A stretch of 64,000 nt of DNA, taken from positions 142,005,368 to 142,069,367 of the forward strand of contig JALGPY010000001.1 in NCBI GenBank assembly GCA_023055425.1, in the 5' to 3' direction. The stretch's first letter is position 1. Each line of letters begins with the position of its first letter. A model generated the notes under the pieces. It was not told the DNA's origin, made no database searches, and was given only the letters and a program-made list of their open reading frames with translations. Positions 12,029 through 22,740 of the stretch are shown one piece after another. Source of the stretch: Linanthus parryae. Lineage: Eukaryota > Streptophyta > Magnoliopsida > Ericales > Polemoniaceae. The position numbers and the translations under genes are program-made.

Positions 12029-15000
12029 CTACAAATACAAATAATGGCTCAATTTTTTTCGAGTGTCTTCATCCCTTAGTTTAGTCATAGCCCTACATTC
12101 CATCCTCCTAATCCACTCTTTGCTGACTTTGAAAAGCCTGCCAATCTCCTCCAGAGACATGCGGTTGTGATTGCGCAGACCAAACCTAAGGATCAGCACC
12201 TGCCTCTCTTTCTCCTCCAGAGAGTTCAGAAGATCTTGCAAGTCCTTTGCCATGCTCGCCCTCATGACGGCCTCTTCAGGACTCATCATTGATTCATCTG
12301 CTGTAAACTCCTGCATAAAACACACATGGCATTCAGAGCTCTGAGAGATTGGACTTTCATAAACATTGTCCAACAGTTTAAACTGAAAACCATGGGAGGA
12401 ATGTTATTTTTCAGGACTCATTATTGATTCCATCTTGAATTGTTTAGCAGCAGAAGCAAAAGTACTGTTCTTTTTCAAATGTTACTAAACTTGCCTAAGA
12501 CCTGATCACAAATGTTTCAACACTCAAGAGGTGAGATACTGAGATTGAGTGCAGGCAAAGACTAAACTTAACTACTTGATGGTTATTCCAGTTTCAGTAA
12601 GTAGAGGTTGCAATGATCAAGCATGCGGAAAACTTTAGTGAATATTTTGCGGCTTCTCAGGTGGGGTTTAACAAGAAAGCTACTCTCATAATTGGGAAGC
12701 AATTAATGCAACAGTCTTTGAACATAAGTTTGGGTTTCAACTACAAAACAAACTTTCAAGGGTGCCAGAGTGTCAAGTCTTTGAAATTTAGCCAGTTTTC
12801 TGTATCTTGTTCTCTCACAACTTGGAATCGGTTTGGCATCAAGGACATAGGAGTATCAACGAAAGAAGATTCCAGCTACCGACGGTTCCACAACCACCAC
12901 CAACCCATAACCGAAGGTTCTGACGCGCGACCCAACCTAGATCCATGAGTCGGCATTCAATAAGAGTATTGACTGTGTAGTTACTTTACGGGTGCAACCC
13001 GATGTTGTTCATGGCCATCAATTTCTTCACATGTGGTCACATGTTTGCCGACAGCAAATAAACCCACATATTGCTACACATGCCTACATGTTACCTCCAA
13101 TAGTCGCTTTACCTCCAATATCTACATAAACAGTGTTAGAAGAGATGGAGTGAGAGAGGCAAGTGGGCGATTTGTGCAAGTGATTATGAATGGACAAATT
13201 CCAGGAATGGATAATTGAGAGAGAGTTACGGGGGAGAAAGAAGATAACAGAGAGATAGATAGATCAAATCATGAGGAGAGAGAGAGAGATCAGGGGACGA
13301 GGGTGGCAAGAGGGAATGAAATTGAGAAAATTAGGGAGAGGTAATCGAGATTATCAGAGAGCGCGAGAAAGAAATTTTCCCTACTCCGTAATAGTGCGAC
13401 CGTTACGTCGCCCGATACCGTTTATAAAGGCATGCGAGGTTGATTTGAAGACCTTCAGAATTTGTTGGGGTTTTCTCAGACTGATGATTTTGGGGTTTTC
13501 ATCAACATGTTGATTTGAGACCTTCATAATTTTGTTGGGCTATTCGATACCGGTGTGATCGACATTCACAGTGAATATATCGAGTGTATCGGTAGCGGAG
13601 GCCACTGATACTATGCATCAGCCAATACAAACAACAAGTAGCGGGCATTTTTTAAAACCCTGGTTGGAAGAGGAAAACAGAGAGAATCAAGGGAAAAAGA
13701 AAGAAAATCACAGGGCAGAGAGAGAGTGATTTTGGATGGAGACAAGACAACTTTGGGTGGAGACATACAATGAATTAAGCTGTGGATGGTTTACCCAGCG
13801 CGTCACAGGGTCTAGCCCAGATCCACACCGAGGAAGCCCGGTTATATGGGCCCGGGTGTTTCTATCTCAGTGTGGGTCAGTTTTGGGCCATAACTGACGC
13901 ATTGACAGCCCTACCCATATCGTGGTAGTGGGAGAGATTTGTAACACAATGATTGCCGTGCTAGTACTAGTTCGTTTCCAACTTTCAACCTTTGGTAGGG
14001 GTAGGTTAGCTTATTCACCAATGGATGATAATCTTTTGTCATCACCCAACAAAAAAGGATCTGGTATGATTCTAGATTTGAATCAATTTTGAAAATAAAA
14101 ATATATATTTCACATTTCGCGCATCATAAACATTAAACAGTGAGGTTGGCATCGTAAACTTATAGTTCGAGATGATGAATGAAAATGGATGAGATAGCAT
14201 TTAACCAAAAACAACATAACAACAAAAAAAACAAAGAGGTGGGAATTAGAAAAGAAAAAGATAGCTATTATATCAAAAATCTGTTAGCAGGTGCATATTT
14301 TTCACAAGGACATTCAAATAATTTATGTTTGCTTTGAACAAATGTATCAAGTCCATGGTCATAGTTTCTCAGCTCTTCCCAAACCAGCTTTGGATCCTTT
14401 GTTATCCAACTTTGCCGGTCGTTATTTCATATTCTTAATTGGTACCAAATGAAATCTATCTGAAGGGGGGAAAACAAACAATGATAACGTCTTAAGCAAG
14501 TTAAATGGGTTTTATGAATGTGTTCATGAAACTTGTTTGTAAAGCTCCCACATACCTAACCATTAGTTCTTAATTTGAGAACATATGGAATTAGTCTGAA
14601 ATTATACTAGATGTCTAACAAGTCAAAACGCATGAGCAGAAAACACTTTCATTCCATTTTAAAATGTGCTTTCTCTCAGTGAAAACTGTTGTAACTTCAT
14701 TTTTTTTTAGTTTAGTACTCATTTTCATTAATAATGATTCTTATTTTAGTTATTTTTACTGTGCAAACTGCAACACATTTGCCATTTCATAATATCATGA
14801 CTAAGGAAAAATACATGTAATATCTAGGTATCACACATCGAGTGGGCACAGTTGCTAGTTAAACACGTCTGGCAAAGTTGAGATTAGCGATCAAGTAAGT
14901 GGCGTGGAAATAAGGAATTAATTTAACGCAGAGCACGGATTACAAAGTCTTACCATATATTTTGCTGAGAAATCATCCCCTATTTTCTGATCGATTGAGC

Positions 15001-18000
15001 CGACAACTCTCAAGCATTTGCTAGCCGAATCTAATTTAGCCAAGGATAGTCCGGTGAACCTGGCAATTTCATCATCACTTGGGAATGTTCCATGGCTACT
15101 GCATAGGGCTTTTCGGGCTCGCCGTATTTTGTTTATTGCCTTGCTTATATTAAACTACAAGTCAAACACAGTTAGCGAGAGTGAGGTTCAGCTTTCACAA
15201 ACACAAAATTTGAGTAAAGATGAGTACATACAGGAACTCGAATACCCTGAGCATGTTGTGCCACCAATGTAGACATTGATTTCCTTATCCAGTACTGGAC
15301 GTAAGTCGAGAACCTATATCCCCTTGTGTGGTCAAATCTTACAGCACCTTGCAGGACACCAAAATTCCCTGCCTGCGAAATGCTGGGTAAGTTATGAGAT
15401 GTCTAGATAGCACAATACTATATTGACTGAGTAAATTCAATCAATCACAATGTAAACAGGTTGAAAAATTTAGGGTAATATACACGTTCTACCCTTGTAA
15501 TATGGTAAATAGGCAACAAACAACCTCACTGTTCATCGAATGACAGGGAGCACCCCTAATTTGGACGGAAATGGACGGAAACGGCGAAAGGTCCTTTTTG
15601 ACCTCTGTATTTTTATTACTATTTTAGTAGCAACAGAAGATATTTGTCCCAAATAGAGAAAGACTAAAATACCCACCTACTTTTTATTTATATTTTTATG
15701 TTTGAGACACAATGCACTCCTATTTTGGAATTGTAACAAAAGATTGCATCTCTTTCTCTTCACACTCTTATCTCTCTAAAAATTCTTTCTTTGTTCTCAA
15801 TCTTTTTCTTCAGAAGGCAAGATAGATAGGGGCTGGGTAGTAGTTAGTTAGAGGGACAAAGAGAAATACGGAGATAGAATAGGAGGTCGAGGTCCGGCGG
15901 AGAGGGCGGTTGAAGATCGGAGTGACGGCTCCAGCGAGTAGCAGAAAGGACCTTGTGACGGCTTGGTCATTGGACTAGCGGCGAGCTTTGGCCGGAGGTG
16001 TTAGGCGACGGCGATGGACCCGTGGCAGTGGACTTCTTGTTCGTATGCCTCTTCCTTCTCTCTTTCGCTTCTCTGCCTCATAATCAGATCTGGGTTGAGT
16101 CCAGATCCAGATGCGCTTGAGGCGGCTGGGGCTGCTATGCGGGGGTCTTCTCTCTATTCTTATTTCTTCTTCCTTCTTTTCTTTCTCCATAATTTCTTCC
16201 CCACTGGTTCAGGATTGACTTCAATTAGAGTGCAAATAAGTAATAACCCATTTTTTTTGTTAAGTTTAAGAGACTAAAGAAGCTTGGGTGCTGAATTTCG
16301 CTTTTGGAATAATTTTCGCTTATGTTGCTTACGGATTGATGATATGGTTATCTTTAGATTTGAGATTTTGACTAGATGATTCCTCCTCATCTTCTTCTTC
16401 CTGTTCATGTGTTGTTCCACGCTGATCTTTGTTTTAGGGTTCTGCTATGGGTAAAGATATAGGCCTGATATGTGCAACTGGGTTTCTTTGGTTCAAATGG
16501 GAGTTCATGTAACACTCCCCATTCTTGTAATTGAAAGGAGGGTAAATTAGTCTTATTATTGTATTATATTACCATTACAAGAACCAAAATGAACAATTAA
16601 GGCCATTTGAGGGCATAAATGGAAGAAAAAACACCCCGACCAGTTTGCCCCACTGCCAGCACATCAGCCACTAACGTCCACTGACAGATGGGTACTTTCT
16701 GTAAATACTTTGGCATAAATTGAGGATGTCCCCTGTCATTCAGTAAACAGTGAGGGTGTAGATTGCCTATTTACCATATTGCAAGGGTATAAAGTGTAAA
16801 TTACCCAAAAATTTATTCAATAGTTGACCTCATATCAACACATCACCCAATATACTAAAGTATAAAATGAAAAAGACACAATAATACTACTCCTATCTGA
16901 AAAGAAAAAAAAAAAAAAAAAATCACACCCACAGTTATTCAAGCAGTTCAACGCAAGAACTTCGGCCAACTGTCAATTTTTACTCATGCAAGTCAATCAT
17001 TATCTGAAAATGGGAGCTAAACTAGACAACGGAGAGCTCATGTGCTGTCCAGCGTTTCATTGTAAAATGTACCCTCACTGGCTGTTCCAGGATAACTATG
17101 CAGATTGCTGATATATACAAGGCTTTTGGAGTTAATAAAGCCCTTGTTATGATGAGTTCTTTCCTTTAACGAAACTTTCAGATAAGCTAGACATCCCGGT
17201 TGAGTATTAATTTTACTAGTCGAGCTTCAGTGGATTTTAATCTGTTTTGTCCCAAATGAAAGAATTGAGCACTCAAGAACAGATCAACAGTCCAAAATGC
17301 AAAATGAATACATGCCACAAGTAGACTAGATTATGCTCATCTCCATAATTACATAGGTATTTGAATCGTATGATTCTGGGACAGTTTCATATGATATGTT
17401 GAAACTCACTGACAATAAGACTCGAGTTGGGAGAAGGAATGGCAGCATGCCAAGAATCAGCACTGAACACTTGCTTGGTCTCACTATTTTGCTCTAACAA
17501 ATGGTATACAGCACTCATGGAAAGACCCAAAGGTAATCTCAATATGTGAGATATATAATTCTTTTTTAGAGGTGAAAATTGTGAGAAATTTCGGTTCACG
17601 CTGAACTGCTCCTAAATCTAAAGAAAATAATAGTGACAGAGTAGATGCGAATACAAATACAATACCTCGGGGAATATAGCAAGGAAACCCTACCAGTAAC
17701 TTAAGGAATCTCATCCAGAAGGAAAGATTAATTATAAAAGGCAATCATGCCAAACATGTTTGACCAACCTGAATTAAATCTTCAAAGCCTACTCCAAGTC
17801 CTCTATAACTTTTCGCCAGGTATAGAATCAGGGAGCGTGTACTTCTCAATAGCTCATCCCTACAATACCAACCATGGTGTAAATGCTGCTGCAATACCCT
17901 CTTATCAACTCCAGCAGCTTCAGCCCAACTGCTCAAGCTGGCAACTTTCCCAGTTTCTTCTTCCAGGACCAACCGGATATCTTCCAGATTCTCAAGCAAC

Positions 18001-20581
18001 TATAACAAATGAAACCAGAAGTTAGAAATCACATTTAAAAGATGACGGGAAAAATTAATATAAAATAGAAGGGGCGGGACGGAAACTGACCTTAAATCCT
18101 TTTGACAGTTCAACTTCATTTCTTGCAATAACTAGCCTTCTCTTTTTAGAATTAGAAGGTTTCTTTGCCAAAGAAGAATTAGAACGTTGACCACCCTTAC
18201 GAATGGACTTAAATGGCAATGTCAAGCCTGAAGCTTTCTCCAAAGCTCTCTCTCTTCTCAATTTCCTTTCTTCTTTCTTGAGTGAGTGAACAAAAACCTT
18301 AGTTATTTGGGAACACACCACGCCAGTTGGCTCTTTAATAAGCTGCTGAGTTGGTGCTTTGGACAAGGCAATGAAGGTTGGGGACTCAACTGTCCTATAT
18401 AGACAGGCACGGAATAAATTTAAAGCTCCAATTCGTTCTAGTTGCTCCAGAATATCTTTTTCAAGCCTTCCTGCATCTGAATCGTCAAATGTTGCCTCCA
18501 ACCTGTCTAGATTCTCTACCAATAAACCAAACTGTGATGCCCTGCTTACTTGTAGAGTTCTAGGAAACGAGGTATCCTCTCCAATGGGCTTTTGGATGCT
18601 ACTATCAAGCATGTGTAAAGTGCCATGGTGTTTCTTGCTAATATCCGTCTGTACCATCAAAAAAAAAATTAAGAGTCCATTTGGTAGTAAATTAGGTATT
18701 ACCAGTTTCTGAAATTTGTTAGGCACCTTTATATCTTCCCTGTATGAGAAGTCATTTTCTAAAGTTAGTAGAGCTGATAAACATCTGTTCGCCTTCAAAG
18801 AATCATTATACGAATTCTCACTCTGCCAGGAACCAGAAAAAGACAACCTTCCTGAATCATATGAAGTTTCTCTCCCTCTAGCTGTATAGTTAAGGGGAAA
18901 AAAAAGATATCAGCAATAAGTTGAGAAGATAGGACCAATTGTTTGAGCGAATAAGTCTATTCATCACATAATCTGACAGATTGGGTTAAAATATCGCACG
19001 AGTAAAAGGAAACAGATTGGCCCATGAATTGGAAATCAGCAGTCAAGGTGTCGCAATAAGATTGTCTTCAAACATCAACTCAATCAAAAAGATAGTTAGA
19101 TACATTCCTTACACCTATGTAACAAGCATACCTAAAATCCAAAACACATCTGATACTAAATCAAAGGATCTTCATTAAAAGAACAGGTTCATCATATATG
19201 TGTAATAACACATTAGAAGCTCCAATACCTGACCCAGTAACCCACGAGTCATACGTAGTCACCAAGATTAGGAAGCAGATGATGTACAATGCGGTTCTTG
19301 GATGATGTACTGAGCCAGATGTGTAGGACTTTCTATATTTAAGAGTTAAGCTAGATCAATGTTGACCCTCAATGAATTACAGTGCATAATTTGATTCCAT
19401 TGTAAATATTCATCACATGAGTTTTAGCGAGCAATCTATTCTTGCATTCTTTGGCACGTCAGAAAAGGAACCTTCTTCCAACCCTACATTTATGAATCAA
19501 AGCACAAACTGTTTTTGCAGCCCCGTAAAAAGATTCCAGTTAATCAAGTGTGCATGGAGCTAAAAACAGACATCTGAGTTCCAATGATATCCATGTGCAC
19601 ATTCTCTTCACGGGGGTGACAAGTATACCACCATTGTGATTCTTAGATTGTGGCTTCATCAAGTTAAGAATAGGTAGAGTTCTAAGAATAGCAATCCCAA
19701 ATCAGTATGGTCTACATGTTCTATTAAGATAATAGTCGAGACTGTTAAAAGATGAGGGTTACACTGTGCATGGATTCATCCTACAGTACAGTGACTTAAT
19801 CATGATAGAATCAATCCTACAGTACAGTGACTAAGTTACTTTTGCAGACGACAACTACCCATTTAGTACGTGGGACAACTCGAAATGGCGATGACTAAAT
19901 AAATGCATAAAAGGATCACATATATAATGTCAATCATGTTACTAATTGATCAAGACACTTGCACCAGTAATATACAGCAATGTCAAGCAACCAGCAATCC
20001 GGATTCAGCATACATTGCTTGCATAGCTTCTTTCTAGCATCACTTAGTGGCATAGCATGATTGAAGTAACCCTCGATTCCAATAAGTAACAATTGTGGGC
20101 ACAACTGCTAGTTGAACCCAAACTACTTTCACAGTGCTTAGGCCAAAATTGGGAAGTTAAATCCAGATAGCATTTCTTGAATATGACTTCCCCAAGTCCA
20201 GGAAATGTCATTAAAGTATGGGGCTATCAACTCCCTCAAGCCAAAAAAGGCAAACATAAAACAACTTATGGGTGTTAGAACTTAGAAGTTCTTCCATTTA
20301 CTCCATGTTCATCAAGTTATTGGATTAAGCATGATATATAATTAGTTCAACTGTAGGCATATATAGATGATACAACCCTAATAGTGAATTCAACCACTAC
20401 TAAACAGCAAGCAGCAAACCCAAAACATGATACACGCATTCACAAGAACCCAATTGGGGAAACGAAAAGCTGATAGGGAATACTTACATGGGTATGGAGA
20501 AGGGTGGGACGAAGAATTCGTACGGAAGGGGGAGGGAACTGAAGAACCCAGTTTGAGATTTAGCTTAAAACCCATGCCCAT
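12029..20581 (-). CDS. RNA polymerase sigma-70 factor, plastid type
   Basis: A nuclear-encoded sigma factor that gives promoter recognition to the plastid-encoded RNA polymerase. Exons on the minus strand: 20581-20488, 18881-18703, 18648-18091, 17999-17769, 15372-15232, 15154-14954 and 12310-12029. They total 1686 nt, or 561 residues plus stop, with all phases compatible. The C-terminal half shows region 2 ([54 protein letters not shown]), region 3 ([25 protein letters not shown]) and region 4 ([31 protein letters not shown]). The Ser-rich start [14 protein letters not shown] looks like a transit peptide. The N-terminus resembles proteins annotated SIG3/SIGC, but I cannot fix the paralogue. 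An in-frame ATG at 20575 and a longer open frame upstream make the exact start uncertain. The intron at 18649-18702 is short and open in frame, so retention would add 18 residues. Confidence 0.92.
12311..14953 (-). other. Large sigma-factor intron (2.6 kb)
   Basis: No gene is seen. At about 12411-12435 there is a short partial echo of the neighbouring exon (TTCAGGACTCATTATTGATTC, compared with exon text near 12272). A GA-rich patch occupies about 13140-13370, and GC-rich palindromic text (CCCGGTTATATGGGCCCGGG) is near 13838. The segment 12950-13960 is probably a transposon relic, but I could not define its ends. Confidence 0.45.
15473..16806. mobile_element. Mutator-like (Pack-MULE type) element in a sigma-factor intron
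   Basis: The left end GGGTAATATACACGTTCTACC and its text for about 100 bases (TACCCTTG.AATATGGTAAATAGGCAA, GAATGACAGGG) are repeated inverted at about 16670-16806. The element is bracketed by a perfect 9-bp direct repeat, AAAAATTTA, at 15464-15472 and 16807-16815. A 9-bp target duplication with long terminal inverted repeats is the Mutator-superfamily signature. The interior carries no transposase. It holds a GC-rich, gene-like patch (15880-16160) with a CT-rich lead-in that looks like the 5' end of a captured host gene. It lies in the intron 15373-17768 of the sigma gene. Confidence 0.85.
18882..20487 (-). other. Sigma-factor intron 1 (1.6 kb)
   Basis: This sequence separates the transit-peptide exon from the rest. 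I see no gene or clear repeat, apart from a short direct repeat, CCTACAGTACAGTGACT, near 19780 and 19817. Confidence 0.5.
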
Positions 20582-21008
20582 TGTTTGTGCTGGAACCCAG
20601 AAAGCAAAGGAGCAGTGCCCATCAAATGGCGATTGCAGAGAAGAAGAGGGAGACGAACCCAGTTGTTGGTTATATGAATGGCGATGTTGCTTCTCCACCA
20701 CTTGTACCCCATCTGCAAGAAATAGAGTGAAAATCCTTTCATTTTTTTTTGATGAATGAGTGAAAATCTTTAAATTGTGTGTTGGAACATCCAACAGCTC
20801 TGGCTTCGCAAAGAAAATATCTCTCTGCGGTCTCAAAATTTTCTTTTATTTTAGCTAAGTGGTAGAGCATTTGAAGTCATATCTTTTCCTCAAAAAAAAA
20901 AGTCATATCTCAGTTCCAAACAAGTAACATTTGATTTGAAATAATATTCAAAAAAAATCGAAAGAGAGGATATAAAAACCGAACTTGTATATAGGTGTGA
21001 TCATTGTA
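20582..21008 (-). promoter_or_regulatory. Upstream region of the sigma-factor gene
   Basis: This stretch holds the 5' leader and promoter of the minus-strand sigma gene. The frame stays open upstream of the chosen ATG to about 20836, but that text has no family match and reads as leader. I did not find an unambiguous TATA box. Confidence 0.4.
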
Positions 21009-21774
21009 CAGTAAAATCTCTATAAATTAATACTGAATAAATTAATAACTTCGATGAAATTAATAATTTGTCCAGTCTTAACTTAGGATCAGTACAAAAT
21101 CGGACCACAATCGATAAAATAATAAGATAATAACTTTTTTGAAATTCCAGTGTATATATTGGTCTCGACAATCTTATAGATTATATTACTAAAATATTTC
21201 AAATTCTAATAGTGGCTAGTGAGAAATGAATGAATCTATAGTGACATATTTTTTGTTGGATTTCAGATCTATCATGAGTTAATCTTTAAATATCTTCATG
21301 GCACTTAAGGTTGGGGCTTGTCTTCTCGTATTGCACGTTATTAAGAGTTGTTGCCGCCTGCAATGCTTCTTACCGAGCGACCGGTTCCAATGCTATTGAA
21401 TCATCCTTAACATCGTCATCGACCGGATTTTGAATAGTAACAGCCACAATTTCTTCAATGCTTTGAGCCTCGTAGTATTCATTACTTTCACCAAGATAAT
21501 CTAGGAAGTGATTCACATCCATTTCATAAGGATAAAACTGGTTTGTTTTTAACTAATATACATTGTAACTAGTACATTGGACTTCAGAATTTAAAGATTA
21601 TATGTACAATCTCTTTAATTTTTTTTTTGTATAAGTCACTTTAAATTCATAAATTATTAATTTATTGATATAATAATATCTCGCAAAATTAATAAAAATA
21701 CTCCGGTCCCAAAATTATTAATTTATAGATTTTTTTTTTTTTTTTTTGAGAATAATTTTATAGAAGTTTTACTG
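21009..21774 (-). mobile_element. Emigrant/pogo-like DNA transposon remnant
   Basis: The left end CAGTAAAATCTCTATAAATTAATA and the right end TATAGAAGTTTTACTG are inverted copies, each next to a TA dinucleotide (21007-21008 and 21775-21776). The terminus CAGTAAAAC.TCTATAAATTAAT is that of Emigrant/Lemi1 pogo-related elements. Read on the minus strand, 21540-21340 encodes MDVNHFLDYLGESNE, IEEIVAVTIQNP and DDDVKDDS, resembling the acidic C-terminal tail of a pogo-type transposase, with a later frame break. So this is a deletion derivative of an autonomous copy, not a simple MITE. Confidence 0.75.
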
Positions 21775-21853
21775 TACTTAGGTAAAGTAGGATATTATTT
21801 TTTTTGTTTTTTAAAGTTTGGTTATGACAGTATATGAGCCGAAATATGCCATA

Positions 21854-21876
21854 TCATACTACCTATAATAAAAGGA
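21854..21876 (+). other. Helitron 5' terminus
   Basis: TCATACTACCTATAATAAAA matches the TC start and the CTATAATAAAAG core common to plant Helitron left ends. It is preceded by A. Confidence 0.75.
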
Positions 21877-22127
21877 GATATGGCCACTTTGCCAGCTAGG
21901 CGTTTTGGACACCGTGGACCATTGATTGGCTTGCATGTGGGTTTGCCGCCATTTACCTCCAACGGTGTTTTGCCACGTCCTTCTTCGTCACTGTTTACAA
22001 TTTATTTCAGATTGAAATGTCTGTGTTGTCCTCCTGCGGACCGGTATTTTACTGAGGCCATAATGGCATCGTTATGTAATTATGTTTTCCGGTCTGGACC
22101 CATGCGTAAATTCGACGAAAAAAAATA
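21877..22127 (+). other. Helitron 5' subterminal region
   Basis: An open frame, 21880-22128 (MATLPARRFGHRGP...), has no recognisable family and is probably noncoding. The region leads directly into the 121-bp minisatellite. Confidence 0.4.
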
Positions 22128-22740
22128 AAGTTTGATAACTTCCGGTTCTGTCCCTGCTATTTGTCATTTACTGGTTGCTTTCAATGGATTTAGTGGTTGT
22201 AATTTTGGTGCAGTCGTTGGATATAGATGTAAATTTGTTGAAAAAAATAGATTCAGTTAACTTCCTGTTCTGTCCCTGCTGTTGTCTCTTTATTACCTAT
22301 CCTGAATAGAGTTGGTGGCTGTAATTTCGTGTTGTGCTTCGGATCGATACGTAAATTCGATGAAAAAAATAACTTTTGATAACTTCCGGTTGTGCCCCTG
22401 CTATTTGTCATTTACTGGTTTCTTTCCATAGATTTATTCGTTGTAATTTTGATGCAGTGGTTGGATTTAGATGTAAATTTGTTGGAAAAAATAGATTCAG
22501 TTAACTTCCAGTTCTGCCCCTGTTGTGGTCTCTTTATTAGGTATCCTGAATAGAGTCTGTGGCTGTAATTTCGTGGTGTGCTTTGGATACACATGTAAAT
22601 TCGATGAAAAAAATAGAATCTATTAACTTCCGGTTCTGCCCCTGGTGTTTCTGCTTTATGGGATGCCCTCAATACATTTCGTTGCTGTAAATTGGTTGTG
22701 TGACTTGGATGTGGATGTAAAGTTGTTGGAAAAAATAGCT
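22128..22740 (+). repeat. 121-bp minisatellite, five units
   Basis: The phrase AACTTCCGGTTCTGCCCCTG and variants recur near 22136, 22258, 22378, 22500 and 22623, a period of 120-123 bp. Each unit also carries TGTAATTT.GT, TTGGAT..A.ATGTAAATT and GATGAAAAAAATAG. The units have diverged by roughly 10-25 percent. The last two units are also contained in the larger 1.3-kb repeat that follows. Confidence 0.85.

Noticed and set aside
16014..16277. ORF inside the Mutator-like element
   Set aside because: Looks like part of a captured 5' gene end but matches no family I know, so it is reported only as interior content.
20427..20836. ORFs overlapping the first sigma exon, including a longer in-frame N-terminus
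   Set aside because: The plus-strand frame is a shadow; the upstream extension lacks family similarity, and the ATG at 20581 gives a normal transit-peptide-like start.
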